The notes under the pieces are model-generated. The model saw only the letters and a program-made list of their open reading frames with translations, searched no databases and was not told the origin of the DNA. Below are positions 14,082-19,538 of a stretch of DNA of 19,538 nt, one piece after another. Made by a program: the position numbers and the translations under genes. The stretch covers positions 1-19,538 of the forward strand of contig DODZ01000009.1 of NCBI GenBank assembly GCA_003524145.1, written 5' to 3'. The first letter of the stretch is position 1; each line of letters opens with the position of its first letter. The DNA is from Candidatus Apopatosoma intestinale. GTDB taxonomy: Bacteria; Bacillota; Clostridia; Oscillospirales; CAG-272.

Positions 14082-14221
14082 AAATAAAATTAAAAAATGC
14101 GGAAAGCCAAGCTCTCCGCATAAATAGCGATAATAACGGCGAAAACCGCCGAAAAACCGATATCAGACCGCACGCGAACGAAATCGGGGCGGTGAGAACA
14201 GAGAGTTCTGCTTTATTTTGC
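14082..14221 (-). ncRNA. infC-rpmI-rplT leader RNA (L20-leader type)
   Basis: About 140 nt separate the promoter start from the Shine-Dalgarno. Paired elements include AGAAC/GTTCT just after the start, a long-range stem (14188-14193 with 14145-14150 and 14183-14187 with 14157-14161), and a competing local hairpin GGCG/CGCC (14138-14141 with 14147-14150). The attenuator at 14092-14121 comes last. Firmicutes infC operons are regulated by L20 binding such a leader. The architecture fits, but the Rfam assignment is inferred. Confidence 0.65.
14092..14121 (-). terminator. Attenuator in the infC leader
   Basis: On the minus strand ATGCGGAGAGC (14121-14111) pairs with GCTTTCCGCAT (14107-14097) as an 11-bp stem with one G.U pair and a three-base loop. 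Six T residues follow at once (14097-14092). It lies inside the leader, 12 nt before the infC ribosome binding site. It is therefore a leader terminator that must be bypassed for expression, as in L20-controlled operons. Confidence 0.82.
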
Positions 14222-14227
14222 CTAAAC

Positions 14228-14256
14228 AGTATACCACAGGCTTTGCCTTCTGTCAA
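14228..14256 (-). promoter_or_regulatory. Sigma-A promoter for infC-rpmI-rplT
   Basis: On the minus strand a perfect TTGACA (14251-14256) and TATACT (14228-14233) are 17 bp apart. The predicted start is near 14221. Confidence 0.9.
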
Positions 14257-14281
14257 TACTTTTGAAAAAATTTATAAAATA

Positions 14282-14311
14282 TTTTTCCCGCGAGCATCGC
14301 CGCGGGAAAAA
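14282..14311 (-). terminator. Hairpin after upp, possible terminator
   Basis: TTTTTCCCGCG (14282-14292) pairs perfectly with CGCGGGAAAAA (14301-14311). On the minus strand the 3' arm is followed by an AT-rich tract with only broken T runs, so termination may be incomplete. It lies 20 bp past the upp stop. Confidence 0.55.
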
Positions 14312-14331
14312 GGATTTTTTGCGGAAACGGA

Positions 14332-14961
14332 TTATTTTGTGCCGAAAAGTCTGTCGCCCGCATCGCCGAGACCGGGAACTATGTATGCGTGCTCATTGAG
14401 CTTTTCATCGAGCGCGGCGGTATAGATATCTACATCGGGATGAGCTGTCTGAACAGCCTCTACTCCCTCGGGAGCGGCTACAAGACACATGAGACGGATA
14501 TTTGTGCAGCCTCTCTTCTTGAGCATGGTGATTGCATCGGAGGCACTGCCGCCCGTTGCGAGCATCGGGTCAACAACGATGACTATTCTCTCGCCTATAT
14601 CTGTGGGAAGCTTGCAATAGTACTCTACAGGCTTGTGTGTATCGGGATCGCGATAGAGACCGATATGACCGACCTTTGCCACGGGAACGAGCTCAAGAAT
14701 GCCGTTTACCATGCCGAGACCGGCGCGCAGTATCGGAATGACCGCGAGCTTTTTGCCCGAGATGACCTTGCCTGTCATCTTTGTGATGGGGGTTTCGATT
14801 TCGTAGTCGCGCAGAGGCAGATCTCTCGTGACCTCATAACCCATGAGCATGGAAATCTCATCGAGAAGAATGCGGAAATCCTTTGAGCCCGTCTCCTTCT
14901 TTCTCATGTAGGTGAGCTTGTGCTGAATAAGAGGATGATCGATAATGTGAAGCTGTCCCAT
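14332..14961 (-). CDS. upp: Uracil phosphoribosyltransferase
   Basis: This enzyme converts uracil plus PRPP to UMP and pyrophosphate in pyrimidine salvage. The 209-residue product is full length. It starts with HIIDHPLIQHKLTYMR (residues 5-20), has ILRAGLGMV near 77-85, the PRPP loop VVDPMLATGGSA at 129-140 and the uracil-binding C-terminus YIVPGLGDAGDRLFGT at 193-208. GGAG lies upstream of the ATG. It is a single-gene unit with its own promoter, next to cdd, whose product feeds the same salvage route. Confidence 0.98.
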   Translation of the reverse strand: MGQLHIIDHPLIQHKLTYMRKKETGSKDFRILLDEISMLMGYEVTRDLPLRDYEIETPITKMTGKVISGKKLAVIPILRAGLGMVNGILELVPVAKVGHIGLYRDPDTHKPVEYYCKLPTDIGERIVIVVDPMLATGGSASDAITMLKKRGCTNIRLMCLVAAPEGVEAVQTAHPDVDIYTAALDEKLNEHAYIVPGLGDAGDRLFGTK

Positions 14962-15014
14962 TTTTTACTCCGTTCCCGCCGCTGTGCGACGCTTTTTATT
15001 TTTTTCAATTTATT

Positions 15015-15043
15015 ATTATACCATGGAGAACACTCTTTTGCAA
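15015..15043 (-). promoter_or_regulatory. Sigma-A promoter for upp
   Basis: On the minus strand TTGCAA (15038-15043) and a perfect TATAAT (15015-15020) have a 17-bp spacer. The leader is about 45 nt. No PyrR-type attenuator hairpin is seen in it. Confidence 0.85.
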
Positions 15044-15108
15044 TAGGGAAATTTCCTGTTTTTGCGATATTTTATGACGCAATTTTATGCCGAATGGTAA
15101 AAAATGCA

Positions 15109-15143
15109 AAAAAATAACCGTCTGCAAAAATGCAGACGGTTAT
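15109..15143 (-). terminator. Intrinsic terminator after cdd
   Basis: A perfect 13-bp stem (15114-15126 with 15131-15143) with a four-base loop is followed on the minus strand by a T run. It lies 7 bp past the cdd stop and ends the SPFH-ZnR-TPM-cdd unit. Confidence 0.93.
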
Positions 15144-15150
15144 CTTCATC

Positions 15151-15555
15151 TTATTTAAGTGAGCTTGGCGTGAAGCAGAATTTCAGCAACTCGGAGAGCG
15201 TATGGGTTCTGTATCCTTCCCCGTCAGCCACATATATAAGGAAGCTGTCGGGGTCACAGAATTCCGCCATCACCTGACGGCACACACCGCATGGATATGC
15301 AGGCTCCGATATCCCGTTTTTACCACCGACTACGGCGACGGAAACAAATTCCCGCTCGCCTTCACTTATTGCCTTGAAAAATGCCGTGCGCTCTGCGCAG
15401 TTTGTCGGCGTATAAGCCGCATTTTCTATGTTACAGCCGAGATAGACCTTGCCGGAGGCGGCAAGAAGTGCCGCGCCGACGCGAAATCCCGAATACGGGG
15501 AATAGGATCTTTCTCTTGCTTTCGCCGCAAGAGCGAGTAATTCTTTCGGATTCAT
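15151..15555 (-). CDS. cdd: Cytidine deaminase
   Basis: This zinc enzyme deaminates cytidine and deoxycytidine to uridine and deoxyuridine. The 134 residues are typical of the tetrameric class. YSPYSGFRVGAAL is at 18-30, GCNIENAAYTPTNCAER at 40-56 with zinc ligand C53 and catalytic E55, and PCGVCRQ at 88-94 with ligands C89 and C92. AAAGGAGC lies 7 nt before the ATG. It begins only 31 bp after the TPM-domain gene with no promoter between them, so it is the last gene of that operon. This is an unusual partner, since cdd more often sits with era or nucleoside phosphorylase genes. Confidence 0.97.
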   Translation of the reverse strand: MNPKELLALAAKARERSYSPYSGFRVGAALLAASGKVYLGCNIENAAYTPTNCAERTAFFKAISEGEREFVSVAVVGGKNGISEPAYPCGVCRQVMAEFCDPDSFLIYVADGEGYRTHTLSELLKFCFTPSSLK

Positions 15556-15586
15556 GCTTTGCTCCTTTCAGATATTTCGCTATGTA

Positions 15587-16366
15587 TCAGAAGCTTCCGC
15601 CTCTGCCGCCGCGTGAGCTGCCGCCACCGCCACCGCCGCCGCTGCTCTTGCTTTCGGTTTCAATCTTAACCTTGGTAACGGTGCTGTAGAGGTACATATC
15701 GGTCTTTTCGCCGAGCTTGAAGCTGTCTTTCTTGACATAGTTTGCCGCGGCGCGCCCGGGCTTTGCATTATTCATGCCTGCCGCCATGATTCCCGTGGCG
15801 ATAAGACTTATCACTATACTGACGCAGATAATGATTACTTCCTTTTTTACTATATCGGATTTCGTGTCGTCACTATAGTCTCCGTCATCGGGATTGCCGA
15901 AATATGCGTTTTTCGCAATGGATTCTATGAATCCCGTAGCGGCGGAGTACCAGTCGCTTTTTTTCAGTCCTTTCAGTGCCGCATTTTCTATATTATCCAT
16001 AGCGGAGCTTTTAAGGCTGTTCATTTTTCCTATCTGACGGATATAATACTGTCTTGATGAGACATCGACCGCAAGAATTATCGCATCGCTCTTTTGGTCG
16101 CAATTGTCGTCATAGAGCGCGTCCGCACGTTCTGTAAGCTCATCCCGACTGAGTGATGAATCCGCGAAGATAATGCCTACAGAAGCTTTGTTTTTTTCTG
16201 CCGCATCCTTTGCAAGCGCGGTAATTTCGCTTATTTCATCATCAGATAAAATTCCGTCCGCTATATCTATGAGCGGAGCGTTCCAAAGCCCGCCCGCAAA
16301 GCAAGGCAGGCAAAAAAGAATGAGACACGCGGCGAAAATGACAAGAGATAAAATTTTCCTTTTCAT
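15587..16366 (-). CDS. TPM-domain membrane protein, YdjH-like
   Basis: The 259-residue product has a signal sequence or first membrane segment (about 5-24), then a TPM (TLP18.3/Psb32/MOLO-1) domain at about 31-155, as shown by LSDDEISEITALAKDAAEK-type and SDAIILAVDVSSRQYYIR-type segments. A membrane helix lies at about 176-198, then a cytoplasmic tail ending in a Gly/Ser run (GGGGGGGSSRGGRGGSF, 243-259). TPM proteins with Gly-rich tails are common in bacterial envelopes. In B. subtilis YdjH has this layout and works with YdjG and YdjI. The frame is open to 16435, but ATG 16366 with AGGTGG upstream starts directly at the signal sequence. It begins 8 bp after the preceding gene's stop, so translational coupling is likely. 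Confidence 0.85.
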   Translation of the reverse strand: MKRKILSLVIFAACLILFCLPCFAGGLWNAPLIDIADGILSDDEISEITALAKDAAEKNKASVGIIFADSSLSRDELTERADALYDDNCDQKSDAIILAVDVSSRQYYIRQIGKMNSLKSSAMDNIENAALKGLKKSDWYSAATGFIESIAKNAYFGNPDDGDYSDDTKSDIVKKEVIIICVSIVISLIATGIMAAGMNNAKPGRAAANYVKKDSFKLGEKTDMYLYSTVTKVKIETESKSSGGGGGGGSSRGGRGGSF

Positions 16367-16374
16367 ACGCCACC

Positions 16375-17460
16375 TCACAAAATCAGGATAAGCTGAGCCA
16401 CGAGAGCCACAGCCGCGGCAATACCTGCCGCCCATGCCGCAAATCTGCCTTTTGATACAGGCAATTTGCCCACAAATTTACCGGTCTGCCCATTCATGGC
16501 AAAGGTATATGTCTTGTCGCGATATTTTGTATTGAGCATATAAACGGGGAAAAGCGCGTATTTTATATCGCCGTTGCTTGTTTTGATATTGGAGCTTTTT
16601 GTCGTCACGCCGGAGTAACCGACCACCGTCGCGCGAAGCTCATCCTCAAGACTCGTGCGAACCCGTTTTGCCGCGCGGGGCGAACATTCCTCATCGGAAA
16701 CATCATATCTGTCCGCAAAGAAGCCCGAGAGATATGCCGAGCCGAAATCCACCATTTCATTGTAGTTGAAAGGCTCGAGCGAATCCATATATGCATCGTC
16801 CATCTTTTCGGAGGCATCGACGGGTATATTTTCAAAAGCCATTTCGCCGCTTCGGCGCACGAGAAAATGGCTTGTTTTGGTATATTGATATTGCCCGCTC
16901 CGCCATGACGAAATGCGCGTGGCATCAAAGCTCATTCTTCCGTTTGCCTCACAGTCAAAGAGCCAAAAGGGAACATAGATTCCCGTTATTTTGTCAATAT
17001 TATTTTCCTCGCGGAACATTTTCGGGAGCAGGACCTTGCCCTTGTAAAATTTCTTCAGCGCATCCTTTGCCGCCTGCTTGTCAAGCTTGAACGGAATTAC
17101 ATAGTCGGGGCGGAGTATACCGTCGATACGCTGTTTTATTATCACGGGATTGCCGCAATACGGGCATTCCGTAGCCGCCATAGTGTCATCACCCGTTATC
17201 GCCGCGCCGCAGGACTGACAGATAAATTCCGTCGTTTCTTCGCCGGTTTCGTGTCTCTCATATTTGTCCCATTTCGCGTCAGACTTCTCTTCCGCTTCCT
17301 TTTCAATCTCGGAAAGCTGCTCGAGCTGCTCCACGGAAAATTTATTGTCGCAGTATTCGCAGACCATTTCTCCCGTTTTGCTGTCGTATTTCAGCCCCGC
17401 ATTGCAACACGGACATTTATATTCGATAACGGTTTTATCGCTTGTTTCAGCCAATTTCAT
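16375..17460 (-). CDS. Double zinc-ribbon protein with C-terminal membrane anchor, YdjG-like
   Basis: The 361-residue product begins with two Cys4 zinc ribbons (C16, C19, C34, C37 and C81, C84, C99, C102) separated by a charged helical stretch. Then comes a ~220-residue domain containing IPFKLDKQAAKDALKKFYKGK (about 121-141) and IYVPFWLFDCEANG (about 160-173). A single hydrophobic helix at the very end (about 339-361) should anchor it. Such proteins are often mislabelled as PriA-like helicase, but no helicase motif is present. In B. subtilis YdjG has this role beside YdjH and YdjI. GGAGG (17463-17467) is only 2 nt from the ATG at 17460. A TTG at 17454 would have 8-nt spacing and could be the real start, removing two residues. 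Confidence 0.83.
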   Translation of the reverse strand: MKLAETSDKTVIEYKCPCCNAGLKYDSKTGEMVCEYCDNKFSVEQLEQLSEIEKEAEEKSDAKWDKYERHETGEETTEFICQSCGAAITGDDTMAATECPYCGNPVIIKQRIDGILRPDYVIPFKLDKQAAKDALKKFYKGKVLLPKMFREENNIDKITGIYVPFWLFDCEANGRMSFDATRISSWRSGQYQYTKTSHFLVRRSGEMAFENIPVDASEKMDDAYMDSLEPFNYNEMVDFGSAYLSGFFADRYDVSDEECSPRAAKRVRTSLEDELRATVVGYSGVTTKSSNIKTSNGDIKYALFPVYMLNTKYRDKTYTFAMNGQTGKFVGKLPVSKGRFAAWAAGIAAAVALVAQLILIL

Positions 17461-17496
17461 TCCCTCCGTTATGTGAATTTTCGGGGATTTCCCGCA

Positions 17497-18837
17497 TTAT
17501 TTTGCGTCGCTGTCGTCGAAGGGGTCGCCGCACTCGGGACAGAACTTCGGAGGCTTTGACGGATCCTCAGGCTCCCAGCCGCATTTGTCACAGCGGTAAA
17601 CCTTTGCTCCGCTCGGGCGCTTTGCGCCGCACTCCGCACAGAATTTGCCCTTGTTTAAAGCACCGCACTCCGTGCAATACCAGCCGGCTTCGGCGGGCTT
17701 CGCCTTGCCGCATTCATGGCAGAACTTTCCTGTGTTTTCCGCGCCGCATTCGCATTTCCATGTGCCTGCCGCCTTAGCCGCATCAGCCGTCTTTTTCTCT
17801 TCCGCCGCTTTTGCCGCCTGCTGTTTTGCGCTCATCTCATAGAGATTGCCTGCGTTTATGCCGCCTGCACCCTGAGCCATATTCATGCCGGCAAAAGCCA
17901 TGAAAGCACCGCCGCTTCCCTGATTTTTAGCCGCATCCTGCATAGCCTGCGCCTGCGCACCGGAAAGAACAGCCGCCGCCATGCCGGGGTCGCGGAGAAC
18001 AGCACTCTTCTGATACTGCTTGATCATATTTTCGTCTTCTTCCGAAGCCGTAACGGAATTTACGCCGAAGGAATAAACCTTGATACCGCGAAGCTCCGTC
18101 CACTTTTTGGAGAGGACTTCATTGAGCGCATCGGCTATCTCGACAGTATGACCGGGAAGTGCACTATAGCGCACGCCCATCTCGGAAATCTTCGCAAAAG
18201 CGGGCTGGAGTGCCGTTAGTAGCTCGGTTTTCAGCATGCTGTCAATTCTGTCTCTCGTATATGTGTCTGTGACATTGCCCGAAACATTCTTATAGAAAAG
18301 AAGCGGGTCTACTATCTTATATGAATATTCGCCGTTGCAACGGATGGAGATATCGACATCGAGTCCGATATTCTTATCCACCACGCGGAAAGGAACAGGG
18401 CTTGCCGTGCCGTATTTATTGCCCGTAATTTCCTTTGTATTGAAATAATAAACTCTCTGGTCCTTGCCTGTGTCGCCGCCGTATGTAAATCTTCTGCCTA
18501 TGGTCTTGAAGGTATCGAGTATACTCCTGCCGAGACTGCCTGTGAAAAGGCTCGGCTCCGTGGATTTGTCATATGTGAATTCGCCCGCCTCGGCGCAGAA
18601 TTCGACAACCTCGCCCTGTGAAACGATAATCATGCACTGACCTTCGTTTACGGCGATACCCGAGCCGTTTGAAATGATATTTTCTTCGCCCTTTGTATTG
18701 GAGGAACGGCGCGAGGTACGCTTCTGACCCTTTGCCACGAGAACATTCTCGGAAAGCGCATCACAATAGAAAAATTCCTTCCACTGGTCTGCCATCGTTC
18801 CGCCGACGGCGCCTGCAAATGCTTTGATAAGTCCCAT
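17497..18837 (-). CDS. SPFH-domain protein with three C-terminal zinc ribbons, YdjI-like
   Basis: The 446-residue protein has a YdjI-type SPFH (stomatin/prohibitin/flotillin/HflK) region at about 15-270, including IISNGSGIAVNEGQCMIIVSQG-type strands and VDISIRCNGEYSYKIVDP. A Gly/Ala/Met-rich helical stretch (about 285-345) follows. Three Cys4 zinc ribbons occupy 360-437: CECG/CHECG, CTECG/CAECG and CDKCG/CPECG. There is no membrane helix, so it probably depends on a partner for membrane attachment. In B. subtilis YdjI is recruited by YdjG/YdjH and binds PspA in membrane stress. Here the zinc-ribbon membrane protein and TPM protein follow in the same operon, but no pspA is seen. AAAGGAG precedes the ATG. 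Confidence 0.87.
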   Translation of the reverse strand: MGLIKAFAGAVGGTMADQWKEFFYCDALSENVLVAKGQKRTSRRSSNTKGEENIISNGSGIAVNEGQCMIIVSQGEVVEFCAEAGEFTYDKSTEPSLFTGSLGRSILDTFKTIGRRFTYGGDTGKDQRVYYFNTKEITGNKYGTASPVPFRVVDKNIGLDVDISIRCNGEYSYKIVDPLLFYKNVSGNVTDTYTRDRIDSMLKTELLTALQPAFAKISEMGVRYSALPGHTVEIADALNEVLSKKWTELRGIKVYSFGVNSVTASEEDENMIKQYQKSAVLRDPGMAAAVLSGAQAQAMQDAAKNQGSGGAFMAFAGMNMAQGAGGINAGNLYEMSAKQQAAKAAEEKKTADAAKAAGTWKCECGAENTGKFCHECGKAKPAEAGWYCTECGALNKGKFCAECGAKRPSGAKVYRCDKCGWEPEDPSKPPKFCPECGDPFDDSDAK

Positions 18838-18899
18838 AGTAAAAATCTCCTTTTATTTTATATTTATCGCCCACGCGATATGTAATATAATTTTATTAT

Positions 18900-18928
18900 A
18901 TTATATCATGCTTTTATTATTATTGCAA
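18900..18928 (-). promoter_or_regulatory. Sigma-A promoter for the SPFH-ZnR-TPM-cdd operon
   Basis: On the minus strand TTGCAA (18923-18928) and a perfect TATAAT (18900-18905) are 17 bp apart. The leader is about 55 nt and AT-rich. The B. subtilis counterpart uses sigma-W, but I see no clear extracytoplasmic sigma site (AAC/CGT type) here. Confidence 0.8.
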
Positions 18929-18987
18929 TAAAAAATCAAAAATTTGCCCTTACTTTCAATATTTTTTCAAGCGATGCGAACAAATGT

Positions 18988-19016
18988 TTGACTTTTTGAC
19001 GATTTTGTGGTATAAT
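18988..19016 (+). promoter_or_regulatory. Strong plus-strand promoter reading into the repeat region
   Basis: TTGACT (18988-18993, five of six) and a perfect TATAAT (19011-19016) are 17 bp apart. The predicted start is near 19023. No gene follows within the window, so the product would be a noncoding or long-leader RNA made of the hairpin repeats. It is divergent from the SPFH promoter 60 bp to the left. Confidence 0.8.
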
Positions 19017-19018
19017 AT

Positions 19019-19087
19019 AATATAGCAGAAAGCTTGCAAAGCAAGCCTGTGGCTTTGCCACTGTAAGCTCCGCTTACCTGCTATATT
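19019..19087 (+). ncRNA. Candidate cloverleaf RNA (first repeat unit)
   Basis: A perfect 10-bp outer stem AATATAGCAG (19019-19028) / CTGCTATATT (19078-19087) encloses three hairpins, each with a three-base loop: GCTTGC-AAA-GCAAGC (19032-19046), GTGGC-TTT-GCCAC (19049-19061) and GTAAGC-TCC-GCTTAC (19063-19077). The third directly abuts the outer stem. With a start near 19023 the RNA would keep six pairs of the outer stem. It does not match tRNA. Expression and function are unproven. Confidence 0.55.
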
Positions 19088-19286
19088 GACGGCTTCGCAA
19101 AAATGCTCTTGCAAGCAAGCATTTTTGCTTCATGGTAGAATTGCAGGAAGCTTGCAAGGCAAGCTTCGGCTTTGCCACTGTAAGCTCCGCTTACCTGCTA
19201 TATTGACGGCTTCGCAAAAATACTCTTGCAAGCAAGCATTTTTGCTTCATGGTAGAATTGCAGGAAGCTTGCAAAGCAAGCCTGTG
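19025..19286 (+). repeat. Tandem repeat, two 117/118-bp units plus a partial third
   Basis: Units begin with GCAG at 19025, 19143 and 19260, and the third stops matching after about 19286. Each complete unit contains the hairpin set described for the first unit plus a fourth long hairpin GCAAAAATGCT/AGCATTTTTGC (19097-19107 with 19118-19128; in unit two 19214-19224 with 19235-19245, with one changed base). The copies differ by few substitutions. There are no unique spacers between them, so this is not a CRISPR array. Confidence 0.85.
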
Positions 19287-19314
19287 CATATTCGATTTGT
19301 TGAAAATAATTTTG

Positions 19315-19447
19315 CTTTCTCGGCAGTGAGAAAGAAACATAAAGATGCTTTTCTTTTCTCGTACTTTTCAATGACGAAAAGTACCAAAAGTCATTTAAGA
19401 GGATTTTCCATCCTCTTAAAAATCTTCTTCCGTCGCCTCACGGCGAC
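19315..19447. repeat. Run of four further hairpins
   Basis: In order: CTTTCTC/GAGAAAG (19315-19321 with 19328-19334), GTACTTTTC/GAAAAGTAC (19361-19369 with 19376-19384, extended by CTTTT/AAAAG outside a bulge), TTTAAGAGGAT/ATCCTCTTAAA (19394-19404 with 19410-19420) and GTCGCC/GGCGAC (19432-19437 with 19442-19447). None has a following T run. No protein-coding signal is seen here. Confidence 0.65.
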
Positions 19448-19538
19448 TCGTGCGAACAAAATGCCCCGACCGTCCAACTATAGCTTAACCATGGCTACAG
19501 GTTCGAAACGTCCCCGCGCCGACTCGGATTCACTGCTG
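19448..19538. other. Unassigned sequence at the right edge
   Basis: The last 91 bases have no clear gene. A plus-strand frame is open from ATG 19461 to the window end (26 codons), but it has no ribosome binding site. Short minus-strand frames end here too and could be the tail of a gene beyond the window. A GGTTCGAAA string at about 19500-19508 resembles a tRNA T-loop, but its flanks do not pair. Confidence 0.3.

Noticed and set aside
19025..19286. The repeats as a CRISPR array.
   Set aside because: The repeat units are 117-118 bp and contiguous, with no unique spacers and no cas genes in the window.
19461..19538. An open plus-strand frame at the edge, and a T-loop-like GGTTCGAAA suggesting a tRNA.
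   Set aside because: No ribosome binding site precedes the ATG. The bases around the T-loop-like string do not form the 5-bp stem of a tRNA on either strand.

Overview
The window looks like chromosomal DNA from a low-to-mid GC Gram-positive of the Clostridia, perhaps an uncultured gut or rumen Oscillospirales-like lineage. This rests on the conserved Firmicutes blocks infC-rpmI-rplT and dprA-topA, strong AGGAGG-type ribosome binding sites, near-consensus sigma-A promoters with 17-bp spacers, lipoproteins with Thr/Ser-rich linkers, and a YdjI/YdjG/YdjH-like envelope operon. The genus cannot be fixed from the sequence alone.

Layout. Positions 1-600 hold a small lipoprotein gene (minus strand) with a shared-type terminator. 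Positions 850-2744 are a two-gene plus-strand operon of aspartate kinase and an ECF transporter S component, closed by a strong terminator. A 429-bp gene-free stretch (2745-3173) contains a cluster of hairpins, including two 47-nt units whose stems covary. Then come three plus-strand single-gene units: an unrecognised Thr-rich lipoprotein, a solute-binding-type lipoprotein with a perfect promoter, and an MFS transporter. Ribosomal protein L19 follows with a structured leader.

From 8217 to 18837 everything is on the minus strand. It reads, in the direction of transcription: an envelope-stress-like operon (SPFH/zinc-ribbon YdjI-like, zinc-ribbon membrane protein YdjG-like, TPM-domain YdjH-like) that ends in cytidine deaminase; upp; infC-rpmI-rplT behind a leader with an attenuator; a SpoU-type rRNA methyltransferase with dprA; and topA with its own promoter. 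Almost every transcription unit has a recognisable promoter and terminator. The right end (18838-19538) has no convincing gene. It carries a strong plus-strand promoter that reads into a 117/118-bp tandem repeat that can fold as a cloverleaf, followed by a run of further hairpins.

Functionally, most of the window is housekeeping: translation (L19, L20, L35, IF3, rRNA methylation), DNA topology and ssDNA handling (TopA, DprA), pyrimidine salvage (Cdd deaminates cytidine to uridine, Upp converts uracil to UMP), and the aspartate pathway. The more unusual parts are the two structured noncoding regions, the probable ATA start codon of infC inside a small hairpin, and a YdjGHI-like operon that lacks PspA here and carries cdd as its last gene.
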